Notes: generated by a model not told the origin, from the letters alone. A stretch of DNA of 60,255 bases from Oscillospiraceae bacterium (GCA_031265355.1 JAISCT010000049.1:1-60255); one strand, 5' to 3'; counted from the stretch's first letter, positions 9,366 to 18,819 are shown. Numbers and translations are program-made.

Positions 9366-12300
9366 ATGTGGAAGAAGAAGTTTCTCAGGAAGGCTGTCTC
9401 GGTTTTCCTTGTGGCTGTCATGGTATGCGCTTCCCTGGTGATGTCGGCCACCACCGCGCCCGTGACGGCCACCCCGCCCATTTACAGAAACACCGATTAC
9501 TCCTTCGCGGAGCGCGCGGCGGACATGGTGGCGCGTATGACGCTGGCGCAGAAGACGTCGCAGATGGTGTCCAGCAAGTCGTCCGCCATTGCGGCGGGCA
9601 ATGACGCCGCCGGAACGGTGGGCACGGGCATCAGGACTTACGGCTGGTGGAGCGAGGCGCTGCACGGGTACGCCAGCAACGGACTCAACGACAACGCGAA
9701 CCCGACCGGGGTACAAAACGCGGTGTCTTATCCGATCTCGTACTCGATGAGCCAGACATGGGATCCGGAGCTGATGTACCGCGTCGCCAGTTCGCTCAGC
9801 GACGAGATCCGCGAGCTTGCGCCCGGTCTTGATTCGAATCTGAACTTCTACTCGCCGACGGTCAACCTCGCGCGCGACCCTCGCTGGGGCCGCAATACAG
9901 AGTCGTTCGGTGAGGATCCCGTGGCGGCGGCCAAAATGGCGGCGCAGTTTGTCAACGGGTTTCAGGGTCTGACGATGGAAGGCGAACCTCTCGACCCAAA
10001 CGGCTATTATAAAGCCGGCGCGACGATCAAGCACTATCTCGCCAACAACAGCGAGAACAACCGCCTTCAGGGTGTGTCGAACATCACGGAGCAGGAAAAC
10101 CGCGAATACTATTCGGCCGTCTACAGGAACATCATCAAAGAGACCAAGCCGACGGCGATTATGGCGTCGTATAACCGCATCCAGATAACGGACGCTCCGT
10201 ACAGCCCGTTTGCGGAGATGCCCGGCGGCATCAACTTCTATACGCTGGACACGCTGCTGCGTCAGACATTCGGTTTCGAAGGGTTTGTCACCGGCGACTG
10301 CGACGCGCTGAACACGGCGGCCAGCACCGGCAACGGAACCGCCGGAACGTCGGCGACGCAGGGCGTCTCGGCGGGCAGCTACAGCGGCGTCGGCCACAGC
10401 TGGCGCGCGCCCGCCTATCAGTGGTTCGGCGAGACCACAGACACCTCCGCCGCCATGACCGCCACGATATCCAATCCGGTCCTTGCAGGTTGGGGCGTTA
10501 TGGGCGGACAGGAGCTTGAATGCAACCGGGGCGTCGCGGCGGGCAAGACATATTCGAGCAACAACCCGACCGGAGCCGTGCTCACGCCGCTCGGCAGGTA
10601 TACAGAACAGGCCGTGGACGTGGCGCTCGCGAAGCTGATGGAAGACCGTATCAGGTTCGGCGAGTGGGACGATAAAACGAGCTATACGGGCGCGCCCAGC
10701 GAGTCGAGCGGCAAAGTTTCATGGTATGACCAAGCCAAGAACAGACTGACGTCCTACGGTTTGGCCGTTCCGGCTACGGCGAGTGCACAGGCGGCGACAA
10801 CAAACGCCATGACGATGACAAACGAGCGTCTCGACCTTGTGGGCGAAGCGGCGGCGAAATCCCTGGTGCTGCTTAAAAACGAGAAAGTCGAAGGCGTCAA
10901 TGGCGGAGAACCGCTGCTTCCAATGAACATTCCCGATTCGGGAAGCTTCAGCGTCGGTGTTTACGGAAGTATGCGCGCCAGCACGATACTCGGGCTTTAT
11001 TCATCCAGCAGGAACGTAAGCGGCACAACCAAACAGATAAACCCGTTCAACGGGATCAGCACGGCTGTCAAGACAAAGAACGCGGACGCGACGGTGGCAA
11101 ACGTCGCCTCTTTTAACGCCGACGCCGCCGCGGAATACGACTATGTGATCGCCGTCATCGGAGATTCCACGGGCACATCTCTCGCGGCGGAACAGAGGGA
11201 CAGACCCAATTTCGCGCTCGCGCCAGCGGATATCACGCTCATCAATCAGCTGGCCGGCGCCAACAAGAACCTGATCGTAGTCATGATCACCGCGTGCCCA
11301 ATCGGCGAAGACGCCTCCGGCACCGCCAGTTTCTGGAACAATGTACCGTCCCTGCTTTACAGCAGCTTCATGGGCGATCGGCCCGGACAGGGCATCGGCG
11401 ACGTGATTGTCGGCAATGTGAACCCGAGCGCCCGCACCAGCTCGGTTTGGTATCCGGTCAGCTCGCCCTACGGCGACAACAACAACACACACGGCGGATC
11501 GCTGAACCAGATCAGAAGCTACAGGCTTTCGCCGGGCACCGACGGCCCGTGGCAGAGCCCGTTCGGTTCGAATTTAGTTCCCGCGACGCCTTACACCTAT
11601 GCCGGACCGGGCCGCGGGCGCACGTACATGTATTATAACGGCACCGGTGATCACGCCATCCGCTACCCGCTCGGCTATGGCCTGAGCTACACGACCTTCG
11701 GGTACAGCAGCCCGAAGGTGTACGTAAACGGAGCGTTGCAGCCGGACGGAACGGTGCAGGTCAACCCGAACGACAAAATCGACTACACGTTCACCGTCAC
11801 CAACACAGGGTTGCTGGCGGGCGCCGACGTCGCGCAGCTTTATGTCAAAACGCCCACCAACTTTGTCGCGCCCGACGACAAATCCGCCTACGCCGTCAAG
11901 CGCTTGAAAGATTTCGTGAAAACGAGAGAACTCGTGCCCGATGAAAGCCAAGAAATCACATTGAGCGTCGAAGTGCCGGATCTCGCGTTCTGGAGCAACG
12001 CCGGCGGAAAATTCGAGCTTGTGCAGGATTTTGACTCGAATTACTATGCGCTTCAGGTCAGCCGGTCCAGCGCCGACTCCGGCAGCTATAACGGGCAGGA
12101 ATACGGCGCGATGCTCAGCGCCGACTTGCACATTCGCAATGCGGCCGGGTGGAACCCCAAAGTGTCTGTTCTGTCGTTTAAGCCAAACACGCCGGCCGAC
12201 GCCGCGAACGACATTCCACAGAGGCTTATTTATGACGTGAACGATACGGTGAACCCAAACCCGACGGTAAGTATGGCGAACGACGTGCTTTACGGATACA

Positions 12301-13118
12301 TCAACAGAATGTACAGCTCAAGCACAGATCAGATGTATCCGATCCCGAGCAACGTCACAATCACGTATTCGTCCAACAGACCCAGCGTCGTCAACGTGCT
12401 GCCGAACGGAACGATCAAAGCCGCCAGCGGAGGCGTGGCCACGATCACAGGCACCGCCACCGATTTGCTGACCGGTTCGTCCGCTTCCGCCGAGTTTGTC
12501 GTTTATGTTCAGGGTGAAGCCGCTGACCATGACGCCTCGATACAAGCCGTCAGCTACGGCGAAGAGACGATAAATATCATCCCTGGATCCAGCGAAGTTG
12601 ACGTAAACGTCCCGACGAGTGTGACAAACATCAACGCCGCTGATTTCACGAAGGTGAATATCACACCCAGTTACCCCGATAAAGTCAGCGTAACGGTCAC
12701 GCTGCAGCCGAGTGACGGGACGGTGAGCACCGGAGCGCCCTGCACGGCGACGGTAACCGTGACGAGTATCGAAAATGCGCTGATAACACAGACGTATAAG
12801 GTGAACTTCGGGCACATGGAGGTCGTAAGCCTGCAAAACGTGAACTATATGGGCCTGAACTCCTACGCCAGTGTGCGCTTCAGCGACGGCGCGGCCTCGT
12901 ACAAGCTGATACAGGCGTTCTACAAGGGCGGCAGGCTGATCTTTTATAACGTTACGGACGCGGCGCCACTGCCCAGGCACGCCGCCGGAACACTCAGCGG
13001 GCAGACGGACGGACCGCCCGGATTGAGCGATTTCACGGCGGGCGTATTCCTGTGGGATAAGGACGACAGGCCTCTGATCGACGCGATATCGGAGCAGATT
13101 GACCAAATTGTCACGTAG
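9366..13118 (+). CDS. Second secreted GH3 glycosidase (tandem paralogue)
   Basis: The 1250-aa protein starts at ATG 9366 behind GAGGAGG; signal peptide about 1-30. It is clearly paralogous to the gene upstream along its whole length, with the nucleophile at the same position (Asp311, VTGDCDAL) and KHYLANNSE conserved. A fibronectin-III-like domain (GYGLSYTTFGYS), a Big2-like domain (SNRPSVVN, GGVATITGTA) and one further beta-sandwich follow. The protein ends after VRFSDGAASYKLIQ and a short tail, so it lacks the C-terminal CBM9-like module of its neighbour. Likely a beta-xylosidase or beta-glucosidase. The tandem pair arose by duplication, with the debris of further rearrangement between the genes. 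Confidence 0.9.
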   Translation: MWKKKFLRKAVSVFLVAVMVCASLVMSATTAPVTATPPIYRNTDYSFAERAADMVARMTLAQKTSQMVSSKSSAIAAGNDAAGTVGTGIRTYGWWSEALHGYASNGLNDNANPTGVQNAVSYPISYSMSQTWDPELMYRVASSLSDEIRELAPGLDSNLNFYSPTVNLARDPRWGRNTESFGEDPVAAAKMAAQFVNGFQGLTMEGEPLDPNGYYKAGATIKHYLANNSENNRLQGVSNITEQENREYYSAVYRNIIKETKPTAIMASYNRIQITDAPYSPFAEMPGGINFYTLDTLLRQTFGFEGFVTGDCDALNTAASTGNGTAGTSATQGVSAGSYSGVGHSWRAPAYQWFGETTDTSAAMTATISNPVLAGWGVMGGQELECNRGVAAGKTYSSNNPTGAVLTPLGRYTEQAVDVALAKLMEDRIRFGEWDDKTSYTGAPSESSGKVSWYDQAKNRLTSYGLAVPATASAQAATTNAMTMTNERLDLVGEAAAKSLVLLKNEKVEGVNGGEPLLPMNIPDSGSFSVGVYGSMRASTILGLYSSSRNVSGTTKQINPFNGISTAVKTKNADATVANVASFNADAAAEYDYVIAVIGDSTGTSLAAEQRDRPNFALAPADITLINQLAGANKNLIVVMITACPIGEDASGTASFWNNVPSLLYSSFMGDRPGQGIGDVIVGNVNPSARTSSVWYPVSSPYGDNNNTHGGSLNQIRSYRLSPGTDGPWQSPFGSNLVPATPYTYAGPGRGRTYMYYNGTGDHAIRYPLGYGLSYTTFGYSSPKVYVNGALQPDGTVQVNPNDKIDYTFTVTNTGLLAGADVAQLYVKTPTNFVAPDDKSAYAVKRLKDFVKTRELVPDESQEITLSVEVPDLAFWSNAGGKFELVQDFDSNYYALQVSRSSADSGSYNGQEYGAMLSADLHIRNAAGWNPKVSVLSFKPNTPADAANDIPQRLIYDVNDTVNPNPTVSMANDVLYGYINRMYSSSTDQMYPIPSNVTITYSSNRPSVVNVLPNGTIKAASGGVATITGTATDLLTGSSASAEFVVYVQGEAADHDASIQAVSYGEETINIIPGSSEVDVNVPTSVTNINAADFTKVNITPSYPDKVSVTVTLQPSDGTVSTGAPCTATVTVTSIENALITQTYKVNFGHMEVVSLQNVNYMGLNSYASVRFSDGAASYKLIQAFYKGGRLIFYNVTDAAPLPRHAAGTLSGQTDGPPGLSDFTAGVFLWDKDDRPLIDAISEQIDQIVT

Positions 13119-13125
13119 AGCGTAT

Positions 13126-13144
13126 AAGGGGAAGCTCTCCCCTT
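13126..13144 (+). terminator. Short hairpin after the GH3 gene
   Basis: AAGGGGA/TCCCCTT forms a seven-base-pair stem with loop AGCTC eight bases after the stop codon. There is no T-run, so it is more likely an mRNA 3' end stabiliser or a helper of the next hairpin. Confidence 0.4.
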
Positions 13145-13165
13145 GACGAGGGAATCAGGAGACAA

Positions 13166-13221
13166 GTAAACCGGGGAGGCAGCTCTACTTTCGTTTTGCT
13201 GCATCCCCGGTTTACTTTGTT
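13166..13221 (+). terminator. Rho-independent terminator between convergent GH3 and GH43 genes
   Basis: GTAAACCGGGG (13166-13176) pairs with CCCCGGTTTAC (13205-13215), with a second inner pairing GCAGC/GCTGC, followed by TTTGTT. It sits between a gene ending at 13118 and one ending at 13292 on the other strand, so it may serve both. Confidence 0.75.
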
Positions 13222-13291
13222 CAGAAAAGACCGACGGCATTGTGGGAGTGACCGGTCTCGGCCGCCGGCGCCGCGCAGGCTCAGACGTGCG

Positions 13292-16057
13292 CTACCCGTT
13301 GTAAGTGAGCGGGGTTGACAGCGGGGTGAGGCTTTCACGCTCCCAGAAGAACAGCTTGCACACATTCGCGGCGTCGGACGTGGCCGGGGGCGCTATCTCT
13401 CGCGCTTCGCCCGCGGCAAACGTGAGAGTTTGCGCGGCGGTAAAGGCCAGCGTGACGGGACTGTATTCCGCCGAGATCATGGTGAGCGTCACATCCTCTT
13501 TGGCGACGAGGGTCAACTTGCCCTCCAGGTGGAATATGTCTATCTTCTCGCTCACGGAAATGTTGTCGGCGGCGTGGATGTGGAAGTTCTGAACCGTCAT
13601 GGTCGTGTCGTTTTTGCTCAGCGTCAGTGTGTACAGGTCGCCGTCGACATGTGTGAGCGCGGGGGTGACGCCAAGTCCGGTGAGTAAGCCGTTTATCTTT
13701 GCAAGAGACAAGGAGATCGTCTCCGCGGAGGTGGCGCCCAGTTCTAACAGGCTCAGGCTGCTTCCTATGGTCTCGTCCGCCTGTAAAATAGCATGGGCGT
13801 CCGCCTCGCCGGGCTCCGCGGCTGCAATGTTTGTGAAGAGGGAGAAGAGCCAGTACTTTTTCATTACGCCGTTATAAATGAACCGCACAAGACCTGCGCC
13901 GCTGGTGGGGGCCTGCGTGATCAGTATTTTTACGCTCGGATCGCTCGCGGCCGCGGCGATGACAGACGTACCTGACGGGCGTGAAGCGGAAACTTGATAG
14001 CGGGTGAAATCACTGATGCCGTTGCTGTTGGAAGTGCCGGTCGCAAGAGCGCCGGTGGCATGATGGCCGTTGGAGGAGATCGGCAATACCGGTATGCTTT
14101 GCGCCGCTCCGTTCACCGAAATGCTGATTTCTGGCGGCACATGGCGCTCGATCGCATGCTCGTCCGAACTGAACCCAAGGCCGATGATGTCGCAAAGGGC
14201 GCCTGCTCCGCCGCTTACAACAAGGAAGATAGCGCGTTTTCCGTCCAGCCCGTCCACAGCGTCCGAAACGTCTACCGAGAACCGCGCGGGTGTTTGGGCC
14301 GAACCGGCGGGAACCTCTATCGCGCCAATCTGCGTGCCGTTCCAGGCGCCGCCGGCCCACGGACCATCCAGCCAGACCTGAACGGTGAAGGCGTTTGCCG
14401 TCCTTGGCGTGAGCCAAAGGTTGAATTTTGTGTTGCGCCCCGGCGCGGTTCCCTCAAAGGGTTTGACGCCTTTTGTGGGGGTGTCCAGTCCGCCGAAACC
14501 GAAGTACTTGTATCCGATTTTGTGGCCGTTTTGCACCCCGTTGAGAGGCTGGTGGTTATCCCACATGTCATATGAACGCGCCGGGAGCTCCATATAGTAG
14601 GGGCTGGCGGTTTCCGTCGGTACGGTGTTGTTGCCGGTTAGCGTAAAGCACGCGTATCCGGCGGAATAATACGCATAGGGGGCCAAACCGAATATATTGA
14701 AACCTTCGGACGTCACCTCAGCCCCGGTGTACTCATTGCCGTTGCCAGCCCTGGCGGTCCAGATCTCATCTTGCGCGTATGGATCATAGGCGCTGATGGT
14801 AACTTTTCCGCCTTCAGACACAGGGATCTCGTCAATTTCGACCTTGATCGGAGCAACCATCGCCTGGCGTTCGGTATTTGAACCAGTATTATAGGGGTTA
14901 TAACTGGTGCTCCAACCGGTTCGCAGAGATCCTCTGGGGCATCTGTGATAGGTGATATACCACTGGCCGTTGATTTCTACCATGCCCCCGTGGGTGTTGT
15001 GCCGCCAAGAGGTCAGCATGAGACCGGAACCGGCCTGGTTTAAGACCGGAGCACCCGAGTCGACGATGACGCCGCCCATCTTCCAGGGCCCCAGCGGGCT
15101 GTCGCCGTAGCAGTAACGCAGTGCGGAGCCGGTGCTGCCCAGCCCATAGTCCGGGCCGGAATAGCCGCTGAAGACCGCTACATATTTGTTTCCGACCTTG
15201 CGAACCGAAGAGGCCTCAAAGAAGTTGAATGCGAGCCTATCGTTGTCGGCGTCGACAAGATACGGCCACGCAGAAGGTGAACTGGAGACCAGATTGCCGT
15301 AAGAGGATGAGGACGGGATATAGTGCTGAACCGCGCTTCCCCGTCCGGGTGCGCTTGGCGTGGTCTGGGGTCTGATCGCGTACATATTGCTCTGATTTAG
15401 TTCGGCAAATGACGCATATACGCCGCTTCCGCCTCCGCCGTAGTAGATGTACGCCCGGAAACCGATGTTGTAATCGGGGTCATTCGGGTCGTCGACGTAA
15501 TCAACAAGCACGGACGGGTCGAAGCCCGATATGCCGCCTGTGGTGTTGACCGGCGTAAACGGCCCCACCGGAGTCGGACCTTTGGCCACCATCCCAAGTC
15601 TGCCCGACGCGCGGCTGTGGGGGTATAAGTAATATTCGACGAGGGTGCGTTCATCCTCGGGTGCTCTTCCCCTCGCGATGACCTCGGGGTCAAATCTTTT
15701 GAGCTCGACGACGTCCGGTGCGAAAAACCTGTCCCAATTGCTAGAGGCGTTCGGGCGGTATTGGAAGATGGGGCCCTCGTCGCGCCAGTCGTTCAAGTCC
15801 TCTACCGGTGCTGACCAGCACGTTATGTCCGCCCCGCAGTAAGCGTACTGATAGGTGTCATGCGAGCTGTAAAGATACATGCGGTATTTGCCCGGATTGT
15901 CGGGGTCCTCAAATACCTTTGGCTCGCCGTCGGGCGTTTTCTCCCACAGCGGCAGATAGGGGTTGGCCGCGGTTGCGCTTATAACAGGGATCGCGTTCAT
16001 GATGATGACAGCTAGCAAAAACAGCGACAGAACCTTAGTGAACGTCTTCATGGCCAT
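13292..16057 (-). CDS. Secreted GH43 glycosidase with accessory beta-sandwich domains
   Basis: I placed the start at ATG 16057 (921 aa), directly after AAGGGAAG and before a clear signal peptide (MAMKTFTKVLSLFLLAV); the frame stays open further upstream without signals. The five-bladed GH43 domain covers about 33-490. GEPKVFEDPDNPG with YLYSSHD carries the N-terminal acidic residues, Asp180 in GFDPSVLVD matches the pKa-modulating Asp, and Glu281 in FNFFEASSV matches the general acid. A carbohydrate-binding-like beta-sandwich follows (about 500-690) and then Ig-like and coiled regions. GH43 enzymes are arabinofuranosidases or beta-xylosidases, so debranching of arabinoxylan is the likely role. 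The C-terminal half is unassigned. Confidence 0.85.
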   Translation of the reverse strand: MAMKTFTKVLSLFLLAVIIMNAIPVISATAANPYLPLWEKTPDGEPKVFEDPDNPGKYRMYLYSSHDTYQYAYCGADITCWSAPVEDLNDWRDEGPIFQYRPNASSNWDRFFAPDVVELKRFDPEVIARGRAPEDERTLVEYYLYPHSRASGRLGMVAKGPTPVGPFTPVNTTGGISGFDPSVLVDYVDDPNDPDYNIGFRAYIYYGGGGSGVYASFAELNQSNMYAIRPQTTPSAPGRGSAVQHYIPSSSSYGNLVSSSPSAWPYLVDADNDRLAFNFFEASSVRKVGNKYVAVFSGYSGPDYGLGSTGSALRYCYGDSPLGPWKMGGVIVDSGAPVLNQAGSGLMLTSWRHNTHGGMVEINGQWYITYHRCPRGSLRTGWSTSYNPYNTGSNTERQAMVAPIKVEIDEIPVSEGGKVTISAYDPYAQDEIWTARAGNGNEYTGAEVTSEGFNIFGLAPYAYYSAGYACFTLTGNNTVPTETASPYYMELPARSYDMWDNHQPLNGVQNGHKIGYKYFGFGGLDTPTKGVKPFEGTAPGRNTKFNLWLTPRTANAFTVQVWLDGPWAGGAWNGTQIGAIEVPAGSAQTPARFSVDVSDAVDGLDGKRAIFLVVSGGAGALCDIIGLGFSSDEHAIERHVPPEISISVNGAAQSIPVLPISSNGHHATGALATGTSNSNGISDFTRYQVSASRPSGTSVIAAAASDPSVKILITQAPTSGAGLVRFIYNGVMKKYWLFSLFTNIAAAEPGEADAHAILQADETIGSSLSLLELGATSAETISLSLAKINGLLTGLGVTPALTHVDGDLYTLTLSKNDTTMTVQNFHIHAADNISVSEKIDIFHLEGKLTLVAKEDVTLTMISAEYSPVTLAFTAAQTLTFAAGEAREIAPPATSDAANVCKLFFWERESLTPLSTPLTYNG

Positions 16058-16375
16058 TCTTCTTCCCTTCTTAATTGTATTTGCGCCGCAGTGCGACCGA
16101 GCAAAAAGCCCGGTCACGATTCGCGCTGTCCGCGGCGGACGGGAATCCCGGGGCAAGGCTGTTTGCACAAACGGCCTTGCCGGCGGTCGTCTCCTCTGCA
16201 CACAAAGGCGACCGCTCCGCTTCCGCATATCCCTCCGCGCGAAACCCATTGGGGTGCAGCCCTTTCAGCGCTTTCTACACGTCCCGCTATACTATACTTT
16301 TTTGAAATTGCCGTTTTTGGAAATTTGGTCTGCCAGATTTGGTCGAAACACATAAAAAAATATCACATCCGACCC
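16058..16375. other. Upstream region of the GH43 gene, no gene seen
   Basis: No credible coding region. Towards the right end the octamer ATTTGGTC occurs twice, 14 bases apart (about 16323-16344), a possible operator. TATAGT-like hexamers near 16290 on the minus strand could be a -10 of the GH43 gene, but I see no matching -35. Confidence 0.35.
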
Positions 16376-16404
16376 TTGACATTGCGAATTGCGTGCAATA
16401 TAAT
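16376..16404 (+). promoter_or_regulatory. Consensus sigma-A promoter
   Basis: TTGACA (16376-16381), a 17-base spacer and TATAAT (16399-16404): a full consensus match. No open reading frame follows; instead a structured segment with a strong hairpin follows within 110 bases. Confidence 0.75.
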
Positions 16405-16410
16405 AAAAGT

Positions 16411-16514
16411 GCCGGCAGCTATGATGCGTTTTTGAAAACTTTTAAAAAGGTATACCTTATCAAAAACATCAAAAGGCGCCCTTTTCACCACGAAAACGGC
16501 GCCTTTTGATGTTT
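16411..16514 (+). ncRNA. Candidate small structured RNA or attenuator
   Basis: Starting just behind a consensus promoter, this 104-base segment contains a first stem, GATG-CG-TTTTTGA (16423-16435) with TCAAAAACATC (16460-16470). It ends in a 17-base-pair hairpin, AAACATCAAAAGGCGCC (16464-16480) with its complement (16498-16514). The two stems share AAACATC, so they compete. A separate promoter for the T-box operon lies 70 bases further on. It may be an independent small RNA or an attenuator adding transcription into the operon. The T-run behind the hairpin is short on this strand and better on the minus strand (GATGTTTTT), so direction is not certain. Confidence 0.5.
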
Positions 16515-16584
16515 CACGCGGTTGTCTGGATTTATAGGCAGTTTCCAGGGGGAATATGTACAGATATCTTAAAGATCTCATAGC

Positions 16585-16613
16585 TTGACACAGGGCCGGT
16601 TTTATGGTATTTT
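16585..16613 (+). promoter_or_regulatory. Promoter of the T-box/aspS-gatCAB operon
   Basis: TTGACA (16585-16590), 17-base spacer, TATTTT (16608-16613). Transcription would start near 16620, at the beginning of the T-box leader. Confidence 0.7.
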
Positions 16614-16619
16614 GGGAGC

Positions 16620-17092
16620 GTGGCCGGGCGAGATGCCCCGCTGCGGCCCGGCAAAGGGGCCCTCATAACGAACAAAGGCGAGGAACAAGAGCAGTACCGG
16701 AGAGAAACGCGACAGAGACCGCCCGCGCGGCAGGCTGAGACGCGGCGGCGCGAACGCTTTGCGGGAAGAACACTTGGGAGCCGGCCCGTCGAAATCCATG
16801 GTTCAGATGACAGAAGTGTGTCTGCCGAAGGCCGAGTCGATTTTTTCGGCAGATGAAACAAAAAACACAGCGAATACTTTGTGTATTCGCGAGGCTTTTT
16901 GTGAAATGTGGCGGAATAAATCGCCGGCCAGCGGCGGGCGAGGCTTCTGCCACCTGAACCATCAAGTAGGCGGGTCCGCCCGCGCGGCGTTATCGCGTAC
17001 GAGAGGACGGCGGCAGCCGTCAACTTTGGGTGGTACCGCGGATTCACACGGAATTCGTCCCGAAATGCCGGGGCGGGTTCTTTTTCTTTTTT
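16620..17092 (+). ncRNA. T-box riboswitch with overlapping Glu/Asn specifier codons
   Basis: The leader shows stem I features (GAGGAACAAGAGCAGTA, then ACAGAGACCG and CTGAGACGCGG). The T-box core GGGTGGTACCGCGG lies at 17028-17041. The terminator is AATTCGTCCCG (17052-17062) paired with CGGGGCGGGTT (17069-17079), followed by TTCTTTTTC. In the specifier region AAGAACACTTGG, the four bases GAAC (16768-16771) contain GAA (Glu) and AAC (Asn) one base apart. Uncharged tRNA binding at TGGT would favour the antiterminator and expression of the downstream genes. A dual-codon T-box of this kind is known for the transamidation operon of Clostridium acetobutylicum, and this gene set is the same. Confidence 0.9.
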
Positions 17093-17154
17093 CGCCACTC
17101 TGCACACAGTGCGGCGAAACCCCATGAAATCACAGCCGAGGGAGGAAATTGGTC

Positions 17155-18474
17155 ATGACGACGGAAACAGGCGGCGCGCCCTTGAGCCGCACGGCGGGGC
17201 TGGCGGACAGGCCGGCGGAGACGCGGGTGGAGATAAACGGCATGCTCCACGCGGTGCGGGATATGAAGAGCTTTGCCTTTCTCATCTTGCGCGTCGAGGA
17301 CGGACTCATCCAGTGTGTGTATGACAAGGCGGGCGAAGAAGAACCGCTGCCGCGGGAGGAGTCGGCCGTGCGCGTCGGCGGCGTGCTGCGCCCGGAGGCC
17401 AGGGCCGTGGGCGGCGTGGAACTCGTTGCCGACGTGCTCACGGTGCTCTCCGCGCCGTACGAGGCGCTGCCCGTGCCCATCGGGAAGCGCCGGCTGAACC
17501 TGCAGATCGAGACCGAACTCACACTGCGCCCGGTGACGCTCCGCAACGACGGCCGGCGCGCCGTCTTCAAGCTGCGCGAGGGGCTCGTGCGGGGGATGCG
17601 TCAGCATCTTGAGGAGAACGGCTTCACCGAGATCTTTACGCCCAAACTGGTCTCGGCCGGCGCCGAGGGCGGGTCCAATCTGTTTGGATTGGAATATTTT
17701 GGAAAGAAAGCCTTTCTCGCTCAGAGCCCGCAGGCCTACAAGCAGATGCTGATCCCCGTCTACGGGCGCGTGTTTGAGATAGGCCCTGTGTTTCGGGCGG
17801 AGAAACACAACACGCCGCGCCATCTGAGCGAATACATCAGCGTCGACTTCGAGATGGGCTTCATCGAGAGTTTTTACGACATCCTCCGCGAGGAGACGGA
17901 CCTGCTGCGCCGCGCGCTGGCGATGCTGGCCGGGCCGTACGCCGAGTACACGCGGCAGCTCGGCGTGACGCTGCCCGAGATCGGGGACGAGATCCCCCGC
18001 CTGCGTTTTGCCGAGGCCAAGGAGCGGGTGGCCGCCCGCTACGGGCGCAAGATCCGCAATCCGTTTGATTTAGAGCCCGAAGAGGAGCGCCTGATCGGGC
18101 GGCTCGCCGAAGAGGAGTACGGCAGCGACTTCGTGTTCGTCACGCACTACCCGGCCAAGAAACGTCCATTTTACGCGATGGACGATCAAGAGGATCCACG
18201 TTACACGCTGAGTTTCGATTTGTTGTTCCGCGGCTTGGAGATCACGACGGGCGGGCAGCGCATCCACGACTACGCCGCGCAGGTGGAGAAGATGCGTGCG
18301 AAGGGCCTTGCGCCGGCGGACTTCGAGAGCTACCTGATGCTCCACCGCTACGGCTGCCCGCCGCACGGCGGTCTGGGGCTGGGTCTTGAGCGGCTGCTGC
18401 TACAGTTGCTGGGCGAACAAAACGTGCGCACCGCCTCGATGTTCCCCCGCGACACCACGCGCCTCGTGCCGTGA
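17155..18474 (+). CDS. aspS: Archaeal-type aspartyl-tRNA synthetase, probably non-discriminating
   Basis: ATG 17155 (439 aa) lies nine bases behind GGAGG; an in-frame TTG at 17149 is too close. An N-terminal OB-fold (about 20-110) precedes the class II catalytic core, with motif 2 in FRAEKHNTPRHLSEY and motif 3 in GLGLGLERLLLQLL. The length is that of the archaeal/AspS2 type and lacks the insertion domain of bacterial AspRS (about 590 aa). Operon linkage with gatCAB and an Asn-reading T-box indicate that it charges both tRNA-Asp and tRNA-Asn with Asp, the latter for amidation. An AsnRS-like specificity cannot be excluded from sequence alone but fits the context less well. Confidence 0.88.
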   Translation: MTTETGGAPLSRTAGLADRPAETRVEINGMLHAVRDMKSFAFLILRVEDGLIQCVYDKAGEEEPLPREESAVRVGGVLRPEARAVGGVELVADVLTVLSAPYEALPVPIGKRRLNLQIETELTLRPVTLRNDGRRAVFKLREGLVRGMRQHLEENGFTEIFTPKLVSAGAEGGSNLFGLEYFGKKAFLAQSPQAYKQMLIPVYGRVFEIGPVFRAEKHNTPRHLSEYISVDFEMGFIESFYDILREETDLLRRALAMLAGPYAEYTRQLGVTLPEIGDEIPRLRFAEAKERVAARYGRKIRNPFDLEPEEERLIGRLAEEEYGSDFVFVTHYPAKKRPFYAMDDQEDPRYTLSFDLLFRGLEITTGGQRIHDYAAQVEKMRAKGLAPADFESYLMLHRYGCPPHGGLGLGLERLLLQLLGEQNVRTASMFPRDTTRLVP

Positions 18475-18531
18475 TGAACAGGTGAGAATTGTTAACGGAA
18501 AATTTGAAGAACGACGAAGGAGGTTGTGGGG

Positions 18532-18819
18532 ATGACGATTGATGACGAGTTGATACAATATTTGGAAGAGCTGTCGAAATTGCGGCTGACGCCGGCGGAG
18601 CAGGCGGCGGCGAAGGAAGATCTGGGGAAGATCTTGGGGTATATGCAGACGCTGTCAACGCTCGATACGGAGGGCGTCGAGGGGCTGTCGCACCCACTGG
18701 CGAATGAAAATGTCTTTCGGGAGGACGCCGCGCGCCCCAGCGCCGCGCGTGAGACGATCCTGGGCAATGCGCCGCGCCAAAAGGACGGCTGCTTTGTCGT
18801 CCCGAAGACCGTGGAATAG
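18532..18819 (+). CDS. gatC: Asp/Glu-tRNA amidotransferase subunit C
   Basis: ATG 18532 (95 aa) lies eight bases behind AAGGAGG; the in-frame GTG at 18526 is too near the ribosome binding site. The N-terminal helical part LIQYLEELSKLRLTPAEQ and the later motif VEGLSHPLANENVFREDA are typical for GatC, which links GatA and GatB in the GatCAB complex. It lies 57 bases behind aspS and 12 bases before gatA. Confidence 0.92.
   Translation: MTIDDELIQYLEELSKLRLTPAEQAAAKEDLGKILGYMQTLSTLDTEGVEGLSHPLANENVFREDAARPSAARETILGNAPRQKDGCFVVPKTVE

Noticed and set aside
9345..10397. Long minus-strand open frames opposite the GH3, GH2, gatA and chemoreceptor genes
   Set aside because: They are antisense shadows of high-GC coding regions without ribosome binding sites or protein-family resemblance.
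16331..16344. The 14-mer TGCCAGATTTGGTC found here and again at 51089-51102
   Set aside because: The second copy overlaps the end of the MATE coding region and no common function is apparent; probably coincidence.
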